Assembly (NCBI GenBank): GCA_050290245.1
Contig: JBNKHH010000042.1
Coordinates: 1 to 40,846, forward strand
Source of the DNA: JBNKHH01 sp050290245
Lineage (GTDB): Bacteria; Pseudomonadota; Alphaproteobacteria; Rhodobacterales; Rhodobacteraceae
Reading direction: 5' to 3'
Length of the DNA: 40,846 bases
Part shown: positions 1-7,585 of the stretch, one piece after another
Numbering within the stretch: position 1 is the first letter of the stretch
Layout of the letters: every line of letters starts with the position of its first letter
The notes under the pieces: model-generated
What the model saw: only the letters and a program-made list of their open reading frames with translations
Database searches by the model: none
Told to the model about the DNA's origin: nothing
Translations under genes and position numbers: made by a program

Positions 1-12
1 TATTGTCAGTAA

Positions 13-1005
13 TCAGCCGCCACTCAGACGGGGAATTGAGGCAAGCGGTACGGGGCCGAGGCTGATCATGCCGTTCGCGATGGTCAGTGGCGCCTCGAGC
101 GAGTCGGCGCCGCGGCTCATCAGAGTCAGGGCGTTCAGAACATTTTCTTCGGCTGCCGGGTCGATCAGGCCGGCCGTTCTGGCAAGGTCATAGAGCGTTT
201 TCCAGTCCTGCGCCGTGGCGGTGACCTTGCCCGAGGGCAAACCGGAGGCGTCGAAGGTCAGTGCGCCCTTGAAGGACAGGCTGGACTTGCCCCATTCGGC
301 GGAGAGATCGGAGAGGTCAATGCTGGTAATGCGGGGGCGCGTGCCTTCGAACGCGTTACGATCCAGCGGAGCGGAAAGGCTGACCCAGGCGTCTGCATGA
401 AGCCGGGCGATGGTGTCGGGCAGCGTGGCTCCGGGGTCGACGAGGCCTCGCAGGTGTTCGGTCAGTGAAAGACCAGTCGTTTCGATCCCGATGCGATAGG
501 TGTCGTGCTGAGTCGGGTCGGAGCTGACGGCAAAGCGGGCCTCGGTGGTGGACAGGTTCCAGCCTTGCGATGACGTCAGCACAATGTCCGATGCCACGAG
601 GCGGGCGCTGGAGAGCGGTAGGCTGGGGGTCGGCGACAGGAACAGCGATGCGCGCGCATCCTTTTGCGAGACGTCGACATCTTGGCCCTGCAGCACAATG
701 CGGTGCGTTGGCGCGATGACGGCAATAACCTGGTGCGGTTTGTAGGACAGTGACAGGAACTGCACGAAAGGCACCTGCCAGCCGGTGCCGGTGGCCGGGT
801 CTGTCAGTTCGACGTCGCGGATCGTGGTGTCGAAACGGTTCGGAAATCCGACTGTTCTGAGCTCGGTATAGGTCGCGGTCCAACCCCGGGCGCGCTGTTG
901 GTCGACCCAGGCGGCAAGACCTTGCTCGTAAGCGCCCTTGCCGACAGCCCACCAGACCATCCAGGCCAGTGCGGCCACCAGACATAGAACGACAAACCGG
1001 ATCAT
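13..1005 (-). CDS. DUF2125-family envelope protein
   Basis: A 330-residue protein that resembles the DUF2125 family of Rhodobacterales, whose function is unknown. Residues 2-22 form one hydrophobic segment (MIRFVVLCLVAALAWMVWW), a signal anchor or uncleaved signal. The rest is soluble and probably periplasmic, with alternating polar and apolar stretches that suggest beta structure. The frame stays open upstream to 1263, but that part would run through the divergent gene at 1048. The ATG at 1005 is chosen because it follows a purine-rich stretch (gggaaagagg) and begins the membrane segment. Only 42 bases separate it from the divergent ChaC-like gene, so the two must share a very short promoter region. 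Family assignment rests on overall pattern and is moderately sure. Confidence 0.75.
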   Translation of the reverse strand: MIRFVVLCLVAALAWMVWWAVGKGAYEQGLAAWVDQQRARGWTATYTELRTVGFPNRFDTTIRDVELTDPATGTGWQVPFVQFLSLSYKPHQVIAVIAPTHRIVLQGQDVDVSQKDARASLFLSPTPSLPLSSARLVASDIVLTSSQGWNLSTTEARFAVSSDPTQHDTYRIGIETTGLSLTEHLRGLVDPGATLPDTIARLHADAWVSLSAPLDRNAFEGTRPRITSIDLSDLSAEWGKSSLSFKGALTFDASGLPSGKVTATAQDWKTLYDLARTAGLIDPAAEENVLNALTLMSRGADSLEAPLTIANGMISLGPVPLASIPRLSGG

Positions 1006-1047
1006 CTGCCTCTTTCCCTTGGAGCGACGGCCTGTTTTAAGACCCCC

Positions 1048-1611
1048 ATGACGGAAGAGAAAGTCTTTGATCAACGCCCGCTCTGGGTCTTCGGCTATGC
1101 CTCGCTTTTGTGGAACCCTGGCTTTCGGGTGGCCGAACAGAGGCTGGCGGTCCTGAAGGGGTATCACCGTTCGTTCTGCATGTCGTCGATCCATCATCGC
1201 GGCACGGAAGAAGAGCCCGGGCTTGTCCTTGCGCTGGACGAGCTGGACGGTGCGATTTGCCATGGACTGGCCTTGCGCGTTCCCGATGAGGATATCCCGG
1301 AAACCGTTGCCTATCTGCGCGACCGCGAATTAATCTCGTCCGCCTATGTGGAACGCCTGCTGCCGCTGGAGTTTGAGGGCGGCGGCGAGGTCACGGCACT
1401 GGCCTATGTCATCGACCCGGGCCATGTGCAGTACGTCGCGGGCATGAGCCTTGAGGATCAGGCCCGGACCATAGCGACGGCTGTTGGCGGGCGAGGAGCA
1501 AACACAGAGTACTTGTGGAACACCGCCGACCACCTACGCGAGTTGGGCGTAGAGGACGCTGACCTAGAGTGGTTGTCGGCACGGGTGCGCGAACTGGCAG
1601 GTGGCGTCTAG
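1048..1611 (+). CDS. ChaC-type gamma-glutamylcyclotransferase
   Basis: A 187-residue protein of the ChaC branch of gamma-glutamylcyclotransferases, cytosolic enzymes that cleave the gamma-glutamyl group of glutathione to 5-oxoproline and Cys-Gly. The N-terminal substrate loop is clear: VFGYASLLWNPGF at residues 14-26. The conserved segment YLRDREL places the expected catalytic glutamate at E94. Length fits the family. It would remove glutathione, so a role in thiol turnover is likely; the actual substrate is inferred from the family. It is divergent from the DUF2125 gene. The 160 bases after it carry a promoter for the next gene pair, so it is probably transcribed alone. Confidence 0.88.
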   Translation: MTEEKVFDQRPLWVFGYASLLWNPGFRVAEQRLAVLKGYHRSFCMSSIHHRGTEEEPGLVLALDELDGAICHGLALRVPDEDIPETVAYLRDRELISSAYVERLLPLEFEGGGEVTALAYVIDPGHVQYVAGMSLEDQARTIATAVGGRGANTEYLWNTADHLRELGVEDADLEWLSARVRELAGGV

Positions 1612-1734
1612 GCCGCGCTCTCTCAGGACGACAGTTCAAGCGAGAAAAGACCCGGTTTCTACGAAAGATCGCGCGGAATTAAGGCGGTCTTCCTCGCCCT
1701 GAACGAAGATGGCGTGGCAAAGGAACTTCAGTGG

Positions 1735-1763
1735 TTGGCACCGCCCCAAGGATTAACTATTCT
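1735..1763 (+). promoter_or_regulatory. Sigma-70-type promoter before the MotA-like gene
   Basis: TTGGCA at 1735-1740 and TATTCT at 1758-1763 are separated by exactly 17 bases. Transcription would begin near 1769-1771, directly before the ATG at 1772. The message would then be leaderless if that ATG is used, or carry a short leader if the in-frame ATG at 1796 is used. Predicted from spacing and box quality only. Confidence 0.5.
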
Positions 1764-1771
1764 CGCCCACA

Positions 1772-2962
1772 ATGAAACAACGGGGCCGGGGCCTGATGGA
1801 CCAACCGGATCGCGAGGACGGGCGTCAATTCACGCAGCCATATCGTCAAATCATGACGATGTTGGTGGTATTGGGACTTGTTGGGTTCGGGGCATATCTG
1901 GCCGTGCCCAAGGTTGCGCCGGTGTTCCTGGCCAACCCTTATCTGAACGGCTTTATTGCCTTTGTCTTTGTCATCGGCGTGCTAGCCTGTTTCTGGCAGG
2001 TATTCCAGCTCGTCTCGTCGGTAAGCTGGATCGAAGGGTTTGCCCATGACCGGCCGGGCCACCAATTCACCAAGGCTCCGCGCCTGCTGGCCCCCCTTGC
2101 AGCCCTGCTGCGCAAGCGCGGCGCACGAACCCAGATTGGGGCCTCGTCATCCCGGTCGATCCTTGACTCGGTGGCGACACGGATCGACGAAGCCCGCGAC
2201 ATCACGCGATATCTCGTCAACCTTCTGATTTTCCTTGGACTTTTGGGAACCTTCTATGGCCTGGCGACGACGGTTCCCGCGGTAGTTGACACGATCCGCG
2301 CCTTGGCGCCGCAAGAGGGCGACACCGGTGTGGCCGTCTTCGAGCGGCTGATGAGCGGGCTTGAGGACCAGTTGGGCGGCATGGGCGTGGCTTTTGCATC
2401 GTCGCTGTTGGGTCTTGCGGGATCGCTGGTAGTCGGCCTGTTGGAGCTATTCGCCAGCCACGGCCAGAACCGGTTCTATCGCGAGCTGGAAGAGTGGCTG
2501 TCCACGATCACACGGCTTGGCTTTACCGGCGAAGAAGGCTCGGGCGTCGACCAGAGCGCGATTGCGCAGCTGGCCGAACTGATGGCTGAGCGGCTGGATT
2601 CCATGCAGGCTTTTTATGCCGAAAGCGCGGACCGGCGCGACGCGGCAGAGGATCGGCTGGGCGACCTGACCAAAGCGGTACAAAATCTGTCGACCCAGAT
2701 CAGTGGCACGGATTCGAACCGCATCGTTGAAAGCCAGGAGCGCCTGGTCGCCGCTCTTGAGGGCATGGCGCAGGAAGGCACCGGCAACTTCGACGCAGAA
2801 AGCCGGATGCGCCTGCGGTCAATGGACGTCCAGATGCTCCGTATTCTGGAAGAGATCTCAGCCGGGCGGCAGGAAAGCATGGGCGAGTTGCGTGCCGACA
2901 TCGCGCAGCTGACCAAGGCCATTCGGATGATCGGGCGGCGCACCTCGGATACAGGGCTTTAA
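1772..2962 (+). CDS. MotA/TolQ/ExbB-family proton channel subunit
   Basis: A 396-residue inner-membrane protein of the MotA/TolQ/ExbB superfamily, the stator half that with a MotB/TolR/ExbD-like partner converts ion flow into mechanical work. Hydrophobic segments lie near residues 28-47 and 53-78. The family's paired helices follow near 140-165, with the motif LGLLGTFYGLATTVP, and near 207-232 (GMGVAFASSLLGLAGSLVVG). The C-terminal 150 residues are charged and helical, likely a cytoplasmic tail. The start is open: ATG 1772 lies next to the predicted transcription start, while the in-frame ATG at 1796 would have a short G-rich leader. The next gene begins 3 bases after the stop and encodes the MotB-like partner, so the pair is surely one unit. 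No flagellar or tonB/tol genes are near; the process driven is unknown. Confidence 0.85.
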   Translation: MKQRGRGLMDQPDREDGRQFTQPYRQIMTMLVVLGLVGFGAYLAVPKVAPVFLANPYLNGFIAFVFVIGVLACFWQVFQLVSSVSWIEGFAHDRPGHQFTKAPRLLAPLAALLRKRGARTQIGASSSRSILDSVATRIDEARDITRYLVNLLIFLGLLGTFYGLATTVPAVVDTIRALAPQEGDTGVAVFERLMSGLEDQLGGMGVAFASSLLGLAGSLVVGLLELFASHGQNRFYRELEEWLSTITRLGFTGEEGSGVDQSAIAQLAELMAERLDSMQAFYAESADRRDAAEDRLGDLTKAVQNLSTQISGTDSNRIVESQERLVAALEGMAQEGTGNFDAESRMRLRSMDVQMLRILEEISAGRQESMGELRADIAQLTKAIRMIGRRTSDTGL

Positions 2963-2965
2963 GCC

Positions 2966-5110
2966 GTGGCGCTGTCGCGGCGAGCCACTCAGCGGATGTC
3001 AGGTTCGATCTGGCCCGGCTTCGTGGATGCGATGACGGCGCTTTTGCTGGTGCTGATGTTCGTGCTGACGATCTTTATGGTGGTTCAGGGCGTTCTGCGC
3101 GATACGATTTCGGGCCAGGAAAGCGAATTGGACCAGCTTGCCGCCGAAGTGACCTCGCTGAGCCAGGCCCTGGGATTGTCGCAACAGACGACGGCGCGGC
3201 TGGAAGATGACCTTGAGTCCCTGCAAACCGAGAGCGACCGCCAGTCGGCTTTGATCGCCAACCTGACCGGCCAGATCGATGCGCAGGCGCGCTCTCTGGC
3301 GGCACGAGACGCGGCGATTGCAAGTTTCGAGGAACAGGTGGCGACCCTGTTGGCCGAGCGGGACAAAGCGGTGGCCGAAGGGGTTCAGCTTGCCGCATCA
3401 ATCGAGGATTTGGAGGCCGCGCGGGCACGGTTGATTTCCGAGCAGGAGGCGATGCAGCTTGCCCTGGCGCAGGCGCGAGACGAGATCGACGCCCAGGCCG
3501 AAGAGGCGCGATTGGCCGCCGCCCGGCGCGAGGCCCTGGAGGCGTTGACAGCCGAGCTGCGCGCCGAGGCGCAAACGCGCGAGGCCTCTTTGGCCGAGGC
3601 GCTGGCGGCCCTGACCGCGGCCGAGGGACAGGAGGAGGCGCTTGCTGCGGCTGCGGCCGAAGCCGAGCGCAGGCAGGCGGAACTGGATGCTACCGAAGCG
3701 GCGCGTCTGGCCGAGGCGGCGGCGGCAGAAGCCTTGCGGGCCAGGCTGGACGAGGCGCAATCCGCGCTGAACGAAGAGGAATCGGCACGCCTGGCGGAGG
3801 CGGCGGCAGCAGAAGCCCTGCGTGAGCGGTTGAAGAATGCCGACGCCGAATTGACTGCGATGTCGCTGGCGCTGGAAGAACAACGGCGCAAGGCCGAGGA
3901 GACCCTGACGCTTTTGGCCGCGGCCAATGCGGTCGAGGACGATCTGAACGCCAAGCTGGCGGATGCGCTGATCCGACTTGAGAGCGCCGAGGGGTCGTTG
4001 AACGAAAGCACATCCGAAAGCGCCGAGTTGGCCGACCGGCTGGCCCTGGCCCTTGCCGAACGGGACACGGCAACGGCACAGGCGTCGAACCTGAGAGAAC
4101 AATTGTCGGCGGCGCGGTCGCAGCTGGCAGACCTTGGCGCGACGGCCGAGGACCGCGATGTGCGGCTTGCGGCCTTGACGACGGAGCGCGACGCGCTGTT
4201 GGCCGAGGTGAGTGCCCTGAAGACCAACGCCAGCGACGCGGCCAGCCTGCGCGAGCAGCTTGCCGCCGCCCTTGCCGCCAAACTTGCCGCCGAGAATGAA
4301 AACGCGACCCAAATGACGGAACGCGAACGGCAGGCCGCGCTTTTGGCGACAGCACGCAAGCAGCTGCAGGAAGAGGAAGCGATCTCGACCAAGGCTCAGC
4401 GGCAGGTCGAGGCATTGAACCAGCAGGTCGCGTCTTTGCGGGGGGAACTGGACACGCTTCAGGGCCTTTTGGATTCTGCCGCCGCCCGCGATACGGAGTC
4501 GAAGATCCGGATCGAAAACCTTGGCTCGCAACTGAACCAGGCCCTTGCCCGCGCCGCAGCCGAGGAGAAGAAGCGCGCCGACCTGGAGGCCGCAGAGGCC
4601 GAGCGGCTGAGGCTGGAGGCCGAGCGGTTGAAGACCGATGTGGCCAACCTTGCGGATTATCGTTCAGAGTTCTTTGGCACATTGCGGCGACTGCTCGGCG
4701 ACCGCGAGGGGATCGAGATCGTCGGCGACCGGTTCGTCTTTTCCTCGGAAGTCCTGTTCGAAAGCGCTTCGGCAACGCTGTCGCCCGAGGGGCAGAGCTC
4801 AATCGCCCAGGTCGCGGGGCTCCTGGCCGATGTGTCTGGCCAGATCCCCGACAGCATTGACTGGATCATCCGCGTCGACGGTCATACAGACAACGTTCCC
4901 CTTTCTGGAACTGGCGCTTTTGCTGACAATTGGGAACTGAGCCAGGGGCGCGCCCTGTCTGTGGTCAAGTACATGACCGAAGAGCTTGGCTTTCCGCCCA
5001 GCCGGCTTGCCGCAACCGGATTTGGTGAGTACCGCCCGGTCGATCTTGCGGACACCCCCGAAGCGCGGGCCAAGAACCGACGTATCGAGTTGAAGCTGAC
5101 CGAACGCTAG
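2966..5110 (+). CDS. MotB-like protein: long coiled coil plus OmpA-type peptidoglycan-binding domain
   Basis: A 714-residue partner of the MotA-like protein just upstream. Residues 14-43 form one membrane helix beginning with FVDAMTALLLVLMF. D21 sits where MotB carries its proton-binding aspartate. Residues of about 45-565 are almost uninterrupted Ala/Glu/Leu/Arg heptads, a very long coiled coil. Residues 596-714 form an OmpA/MotB C-terminal domain, with VDGHTDN, NWELSQGRA, GFGEYRPV and NRRIELKL as landmarks for peptidoglycan binding. The start is GTG at 2966, 3 bases after the previous stop, which suggests translational coupling; ATG at 2996 is an alternative. If the coil is extended it could reach far across the periplasm. 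The layout is ZorB-like in outline, but no ZorC, ZorD or ZorE is nearby, so a defence role is not supported. Confidence 0.87.
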   Translation: MALSRRATQRMSGSIWPGFVDAMTALLLVLMFVLTIFMVVQGVLRDTISGQESELDQLAAEVTSLSQALGLSQQTTARLEDDLESLQTESDRQSALIANLTGQIDAQARSLAARDAAIASFEEQVATLLAERDKAVAEGVQLAASIEDLEAARARLISEQEAMQLALAQARDEIDAQAEEARLAAARREALEALTAELRAEAQTREASLAEALAALTAAEGQEEALAAAAAEAERRQAELDATEAARLAEAAAAEALRARLDEAQSALNEEESARLAEAAAAEALRERLKNADAELTAMSLALEEQRRKAEETLTLLAAANAVEDDLNAKLADALIRLESAEGSLNESTSESAELADRLALALAERDTATAQASNLREQLSAARSQLADLGATAEDRDVRLAALTTERDALLAEVSALKTNASDAASLREQLAAALAAKLAAENENATQMTERERQAALLATARKQLQEEEAISTKAQRQVEALNQQVASLRGELDTLQGLLDSAAARDTESKIRIENLGSQLNQALARAAAEEKKRADLEAAEAERLRLEAERLKTDVANLADYRSEFFGTLRRLLGDREGIEIVGDRFVFSSEVLFESASATLSPEGQSSIAQVAGLLADVSGQIPDSIDWIIRVDGHTDNVPLSGTGAFADNWELSQGRALSVVKYMTEELGFPPSRLAATGFGEYRPVDLADTPEARAKNRRIELKLTER
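3701..3868 (+). repeat. In-register 28-residue duplication in the coiled coil
   Basis: Two adjacent 84-base units (3701-3784 and 3785-3868) both encode ARLAEAAAAEALR followed by x-R-L and then diverge. The unit of 28 residues equals four heptads, so the duplication lengthens the coil without shifting its register. Seen directly in the translation. Confidence 0.75.
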
Positions 5111-5215
5111 AGTCGCCCCGATCCGGGAAACTGTGCCCTTGTCATCTGCCGCATAGATCGAGCGGCCTCGGCGGCCAGTGGAAACCGCTGAACGTGGTCT
5201 TTTGCACGCACAGGC

Positions 5216-6505
5216 TTAAAGCTTTCGAATCTTCATTCGAGTGATGCGGTTTTCGCGCCGTTCAAGGATTTCGAAACGGAACCCGTGGAAGGAAAAGACC
5301 TGACCTTTGGTCGGGATGCTCTGGGCTTCGTGGATCACCAGTCCGGCAATGGTGTTGGCTTCGTCGTCCGGCAGGCTCCATTCAGTGGCGCGGTTGAGAT
5401 CGCGGATCGTCATGGCACCGTCCACCAGCACGTCGCCGCTATCAGTGCGCCGAAGCGGATTGTCCTCGTCGATGTCGAATTCATCGGTGATTTCCCCGAC
5501 GATTTCTTCAAGGATGTCTTCCAGAGTAATCAGCCCTTCGAGGGCGCCATATTCATCGACGACCAGCGCAAAGTGGGTCGAGCGATGCAGGAACTGGCGC
5601 ATCTGCTCGTCCAGCGTGGTGGTTTCGGGGATGAAATAAGGCTCCATCGCGACGTCCAATACGTTGAAGCCTTCGAATGGATCAGTGGCGTCGCTGCTGC
5701 CGGAAAACCTGCCGTACATTGCGCGCAGCAGGTCCTTGGCGTGCAGGACACCGATGATGTTTTCATGCTGTTCGCGATAGATCGGCAGGCGTGTGTGGGC
5801 CGAGTTCAGACAAAGTTCCAGAATTTCCTGAGGCGGAAGATCGACGTCGATCATCTCGATATTGCTGCGGTGGAGCATGATTTCCTCGACAGTGCGCTCG
5901 CTGAGATCAAGCGCCCCAAGGATACGGTCGCGGTCTTCTTTCTCGACCACGCCTTCGGAATGGCCAAGGTGCAGCGCGCCAGCGATTTCCTCGCGCACCA
6001 TCAGGATATGGCTGTCGGGGTCGATGCGCACGCCAAAGGCCCAGAGGATGCCGCGCACCACGCCACGGACGAAAGATACGACGGGCGCAAGTATTGCGAC
6101 CACCCAGCCGATCGGTCGCGCGACGAGGGCAGCAGCGGATTCCGCGTTCGAGATGGCATAGGTCTTTGGAAGGACCTCGGCAAAGATCAGCACGAGGCAG
6201 GTCATGACCAGCGTGGCGAGGGCGACACCGCTTTCGCCGAAGAGGCGTGTGAAGAGCGCCGTGGCCAACGAGGTTGCAAGAATGTTGACAAGGTTGTTGC
6301 CAAGAAGGACCGAGCCGATCAGGCGTTCGCTATCCTCGGTCACCTCGAGTGCACGCTCGGCCCCCTTTTCACCCTTTTCGGCACGGGCCTTCAGTTTGCC
6401 GCGCGATGCGGCGGTGAGGGCGGTTTCCGAACCCGAAAAAAAAGCAGAGAGGATCAGCAAGAGCGCCACGGCGCCGCAAACGGTCCAGAAAGCGGCATCG
6501 ATCAT
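5216..6505 (-). CDS. CNNM/CorC-type membrane protein with CBS pair (hemolysin family)
   Basis: A 429-residue protein with the usual three-part layout. A DUF21/CNNM membrane domain covers about residues 1-190, with hydrophobic segments such as VCGAVALLLILSAFFSG and GVALATLVMTCLVLIFAEVLP. A CBS pair covers about 200-335 (for example RLPIYREQHENIIGVLHAKDLL and FALVVDEYGALEGLITLEDILEEIVG). The CorC/HlyC C-terminal domain covers about 345-429. Family members are linked to magnesium or cobalt homeostasis; the old hemolysin label is historical. The ATG at 6505 starts the first membrane helix; no strong ribosome site is visible. It is convergent with the MotB-like gene, 105 bases away, and lies 153 bases downstream of xerD on the same strand. 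Confidence 0.88.
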   Translation of the reverse strand: MIDAAFWTVCGAVALLLILSAFFSGSETALTAASRGKLKARAEKGEKGAERALEVTEDSERLIGSVLLGNNLVNILATSLATALFTRLFGESGVALATLVMTCLVLIFAEVLPKTYAISNAESAAALVARPIGWVVAILAPVVSFVRGVVRGILWAFGVRIDPDSHILMVREEIAGALHLGHSEGVVEKEDRDRILGALDLSERTVEEIMLHRSNIEMIDVDLPPQEILELCLNSAHTRLPIYREQHENIIGVLHAKDLLRAMYGRFSGSSDATDPFEGFNVLDVAMEPYFIPETTTLDEQMRQFLHRSTHFALVVDEYGALEGLITLEDILEEIVGEITDEFDIDEDNPLRRTDSGDVLVDGAMTIRDLNRATEWSLPDDEANTIAGLVIHEAQSIPTKGQVFSFHGFRFEILERRENRITRMKIRKL

Positions 6506-6658
6506 GTGCTTGGCGCGTCCATTTCGCTTGTTGGTTTTTAGTTGTCCCCCTGTTTATGGGGTCCGGAAGGGTTTCGATCAAGGGAATGAGGGCGACAACT
6601 GCCTGAAAGGGTGGCAAATCCGTATGATCTGCCGTCGATCCGGCGACGGGATGCTGTC

Positions 6659-7585
6659 TTAGTCTCTGGCCATCGGGTGGTGATCGAGGACCAGTTCCTT
6701 GAGACGGGCTTCCAGAACGTGGGTGTAAATCTCGGTCGTTGCAACGTCAGCGTGACCCAAAAGCGTCTGGATCGCGCGCAGGTCCGCGCCATTGGCCAGA
6801 AGGTGCGTTGCGAAGGCATGGCGCAAAGTGTGCGGCGTGACCTTGGCGGGCGACACGCCGGCGGCCACGGCCATCTCCTTGATTAGGAGATAGAAGCGGT
6901 GCCGTGTCAGGTGCCCCGACTTGCCCCGCGACGGAAAGAGGAACTTCGACGTGGGCGTGCCTTTCTCGATGCGTGCGGCTTCCTCTTCGGCATCTCGCAG
7001 GGCGATCCAGTCGGAAAGAGCAGTGCGGGCGGGTGACGAAAGCGGCACCATGCGTTCCTTGCTGCCCTTGCCGCGCACCAGAAGCATCCGGGGGTCGCCG
7101 CGCGCGGCCGACACCGGCAGGGATACCAGTTCGCTGACGCGCATCCCGGTGGCATAGAGGAGTTCCATCAGGCAGATATTCCGTGGTCGGTCGTTGCTGC
7201 GGCCAAGTTGGCGCGCAGCGTCCAGCAGCCGGGTGACCTCGTCTTCGCTGAGGGTCTTGGGCAGACGTTTCTCGCGCTGCGGCCCCTTGATGCGCACGGC
7301 AGGATTGTCGGCGCGCCAGCCTTCTTCGAAGCAAAAGCGGAAGAACTGGCGAACGGCGGACAACCGGCGCGCGCGCGTGGCACGGGCCATGCCCTGGGTG
7401 TCGAGGTCGATCAGATAGGATTCGATATCCGATTGGCTGGCCGCAAGGATGTCTCCACCTCTGACGCCAATCCAGTCGCCAAAATGTTTGAGGTCACGGG
7501 CATAGGCGAGAAGTGTGTTTTCGGATGCGCCGAGCTCGGCCGCCTGGGCATCGAGAAAGGCCGAGATCCGGCCCGCGCCGTTCAC
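6659..7585 (-). CDS. xerD: Tyrosine recombinase XerD
   Basis: A 308-residue site-specific recombinase that, with XerC, resolves chromosome dimers at dif. The N-terminal SAM-like DNA-binding domain covers about residues 5-90. The catalytic set is complete: R149 (ATGMRVSEL), K173 (RGKGSKERM), H252 and R255 (PHTLRHAFATH), H278 (LLGHAD) and nucleophile Y287 (TEIYTHV). Length and the HTLRHAFATHLLANGADLR block fit XerD, and no phage genes are near, so a housekeeping role is favoured over an integrase. The start is GTG at 7585, overlapping the stop of the upstream gene (GTGA), so the two are translationally coupled. Confidence 0.92.
   Translation of the reverse strand: MNGAGRISAFLDAQAAELGASENTLLAYARDLKHFGDWIGVRGGDILAASQSDIESYLIDLDTQGMARATRARRLSAVRQFFRFCFEEGWRADNPAVRIKGPQREKRLPKTLSEDEVTRLLDAARQLGRSNDRPRNICLMELLYATGMRVSELVSLPVSAARGDPRMLLVRGKGSKERMVPLSSPARTALSDWIALRDAEEEAARIEKGTPTSKFLFPSRGKSGHLTRHRFYLLIKEMAVAAGVSPAKVTPHTLRHAFATHLLANGADLRAIQTLLGHADVATTEIYTHVLEARLKELVLDHHPMARD

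Noticed and set aside
3385..4802. Long minus-strand frames opposite the coiled-coil gene
   Set aside because: They are Ser/Arg/Ala-rich shadows produced by the Ala/Glu-rich codons of the real gene.
1772..5110. Zorya anti-phage defence system
   Set aside because: Only ZorA/ZorB-like proteins are present. No ZorC, ZorD helicase or ZorE nuclease gene is near, the neighbours are housekeeping, and the long coil is on the wrong partner.
5161..5189. Terminator between the MotB-like and CNNM genes
   Set aside because: AGCGG and CCGCT arms exist, but the inner pairing is broken and no T-run follows.
6659..7585. Phage or island integrase
   Set aside because: Length, motifs and coupling to conserved genes fit XerD. 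No att repeats, tRNA or phage genes are near.
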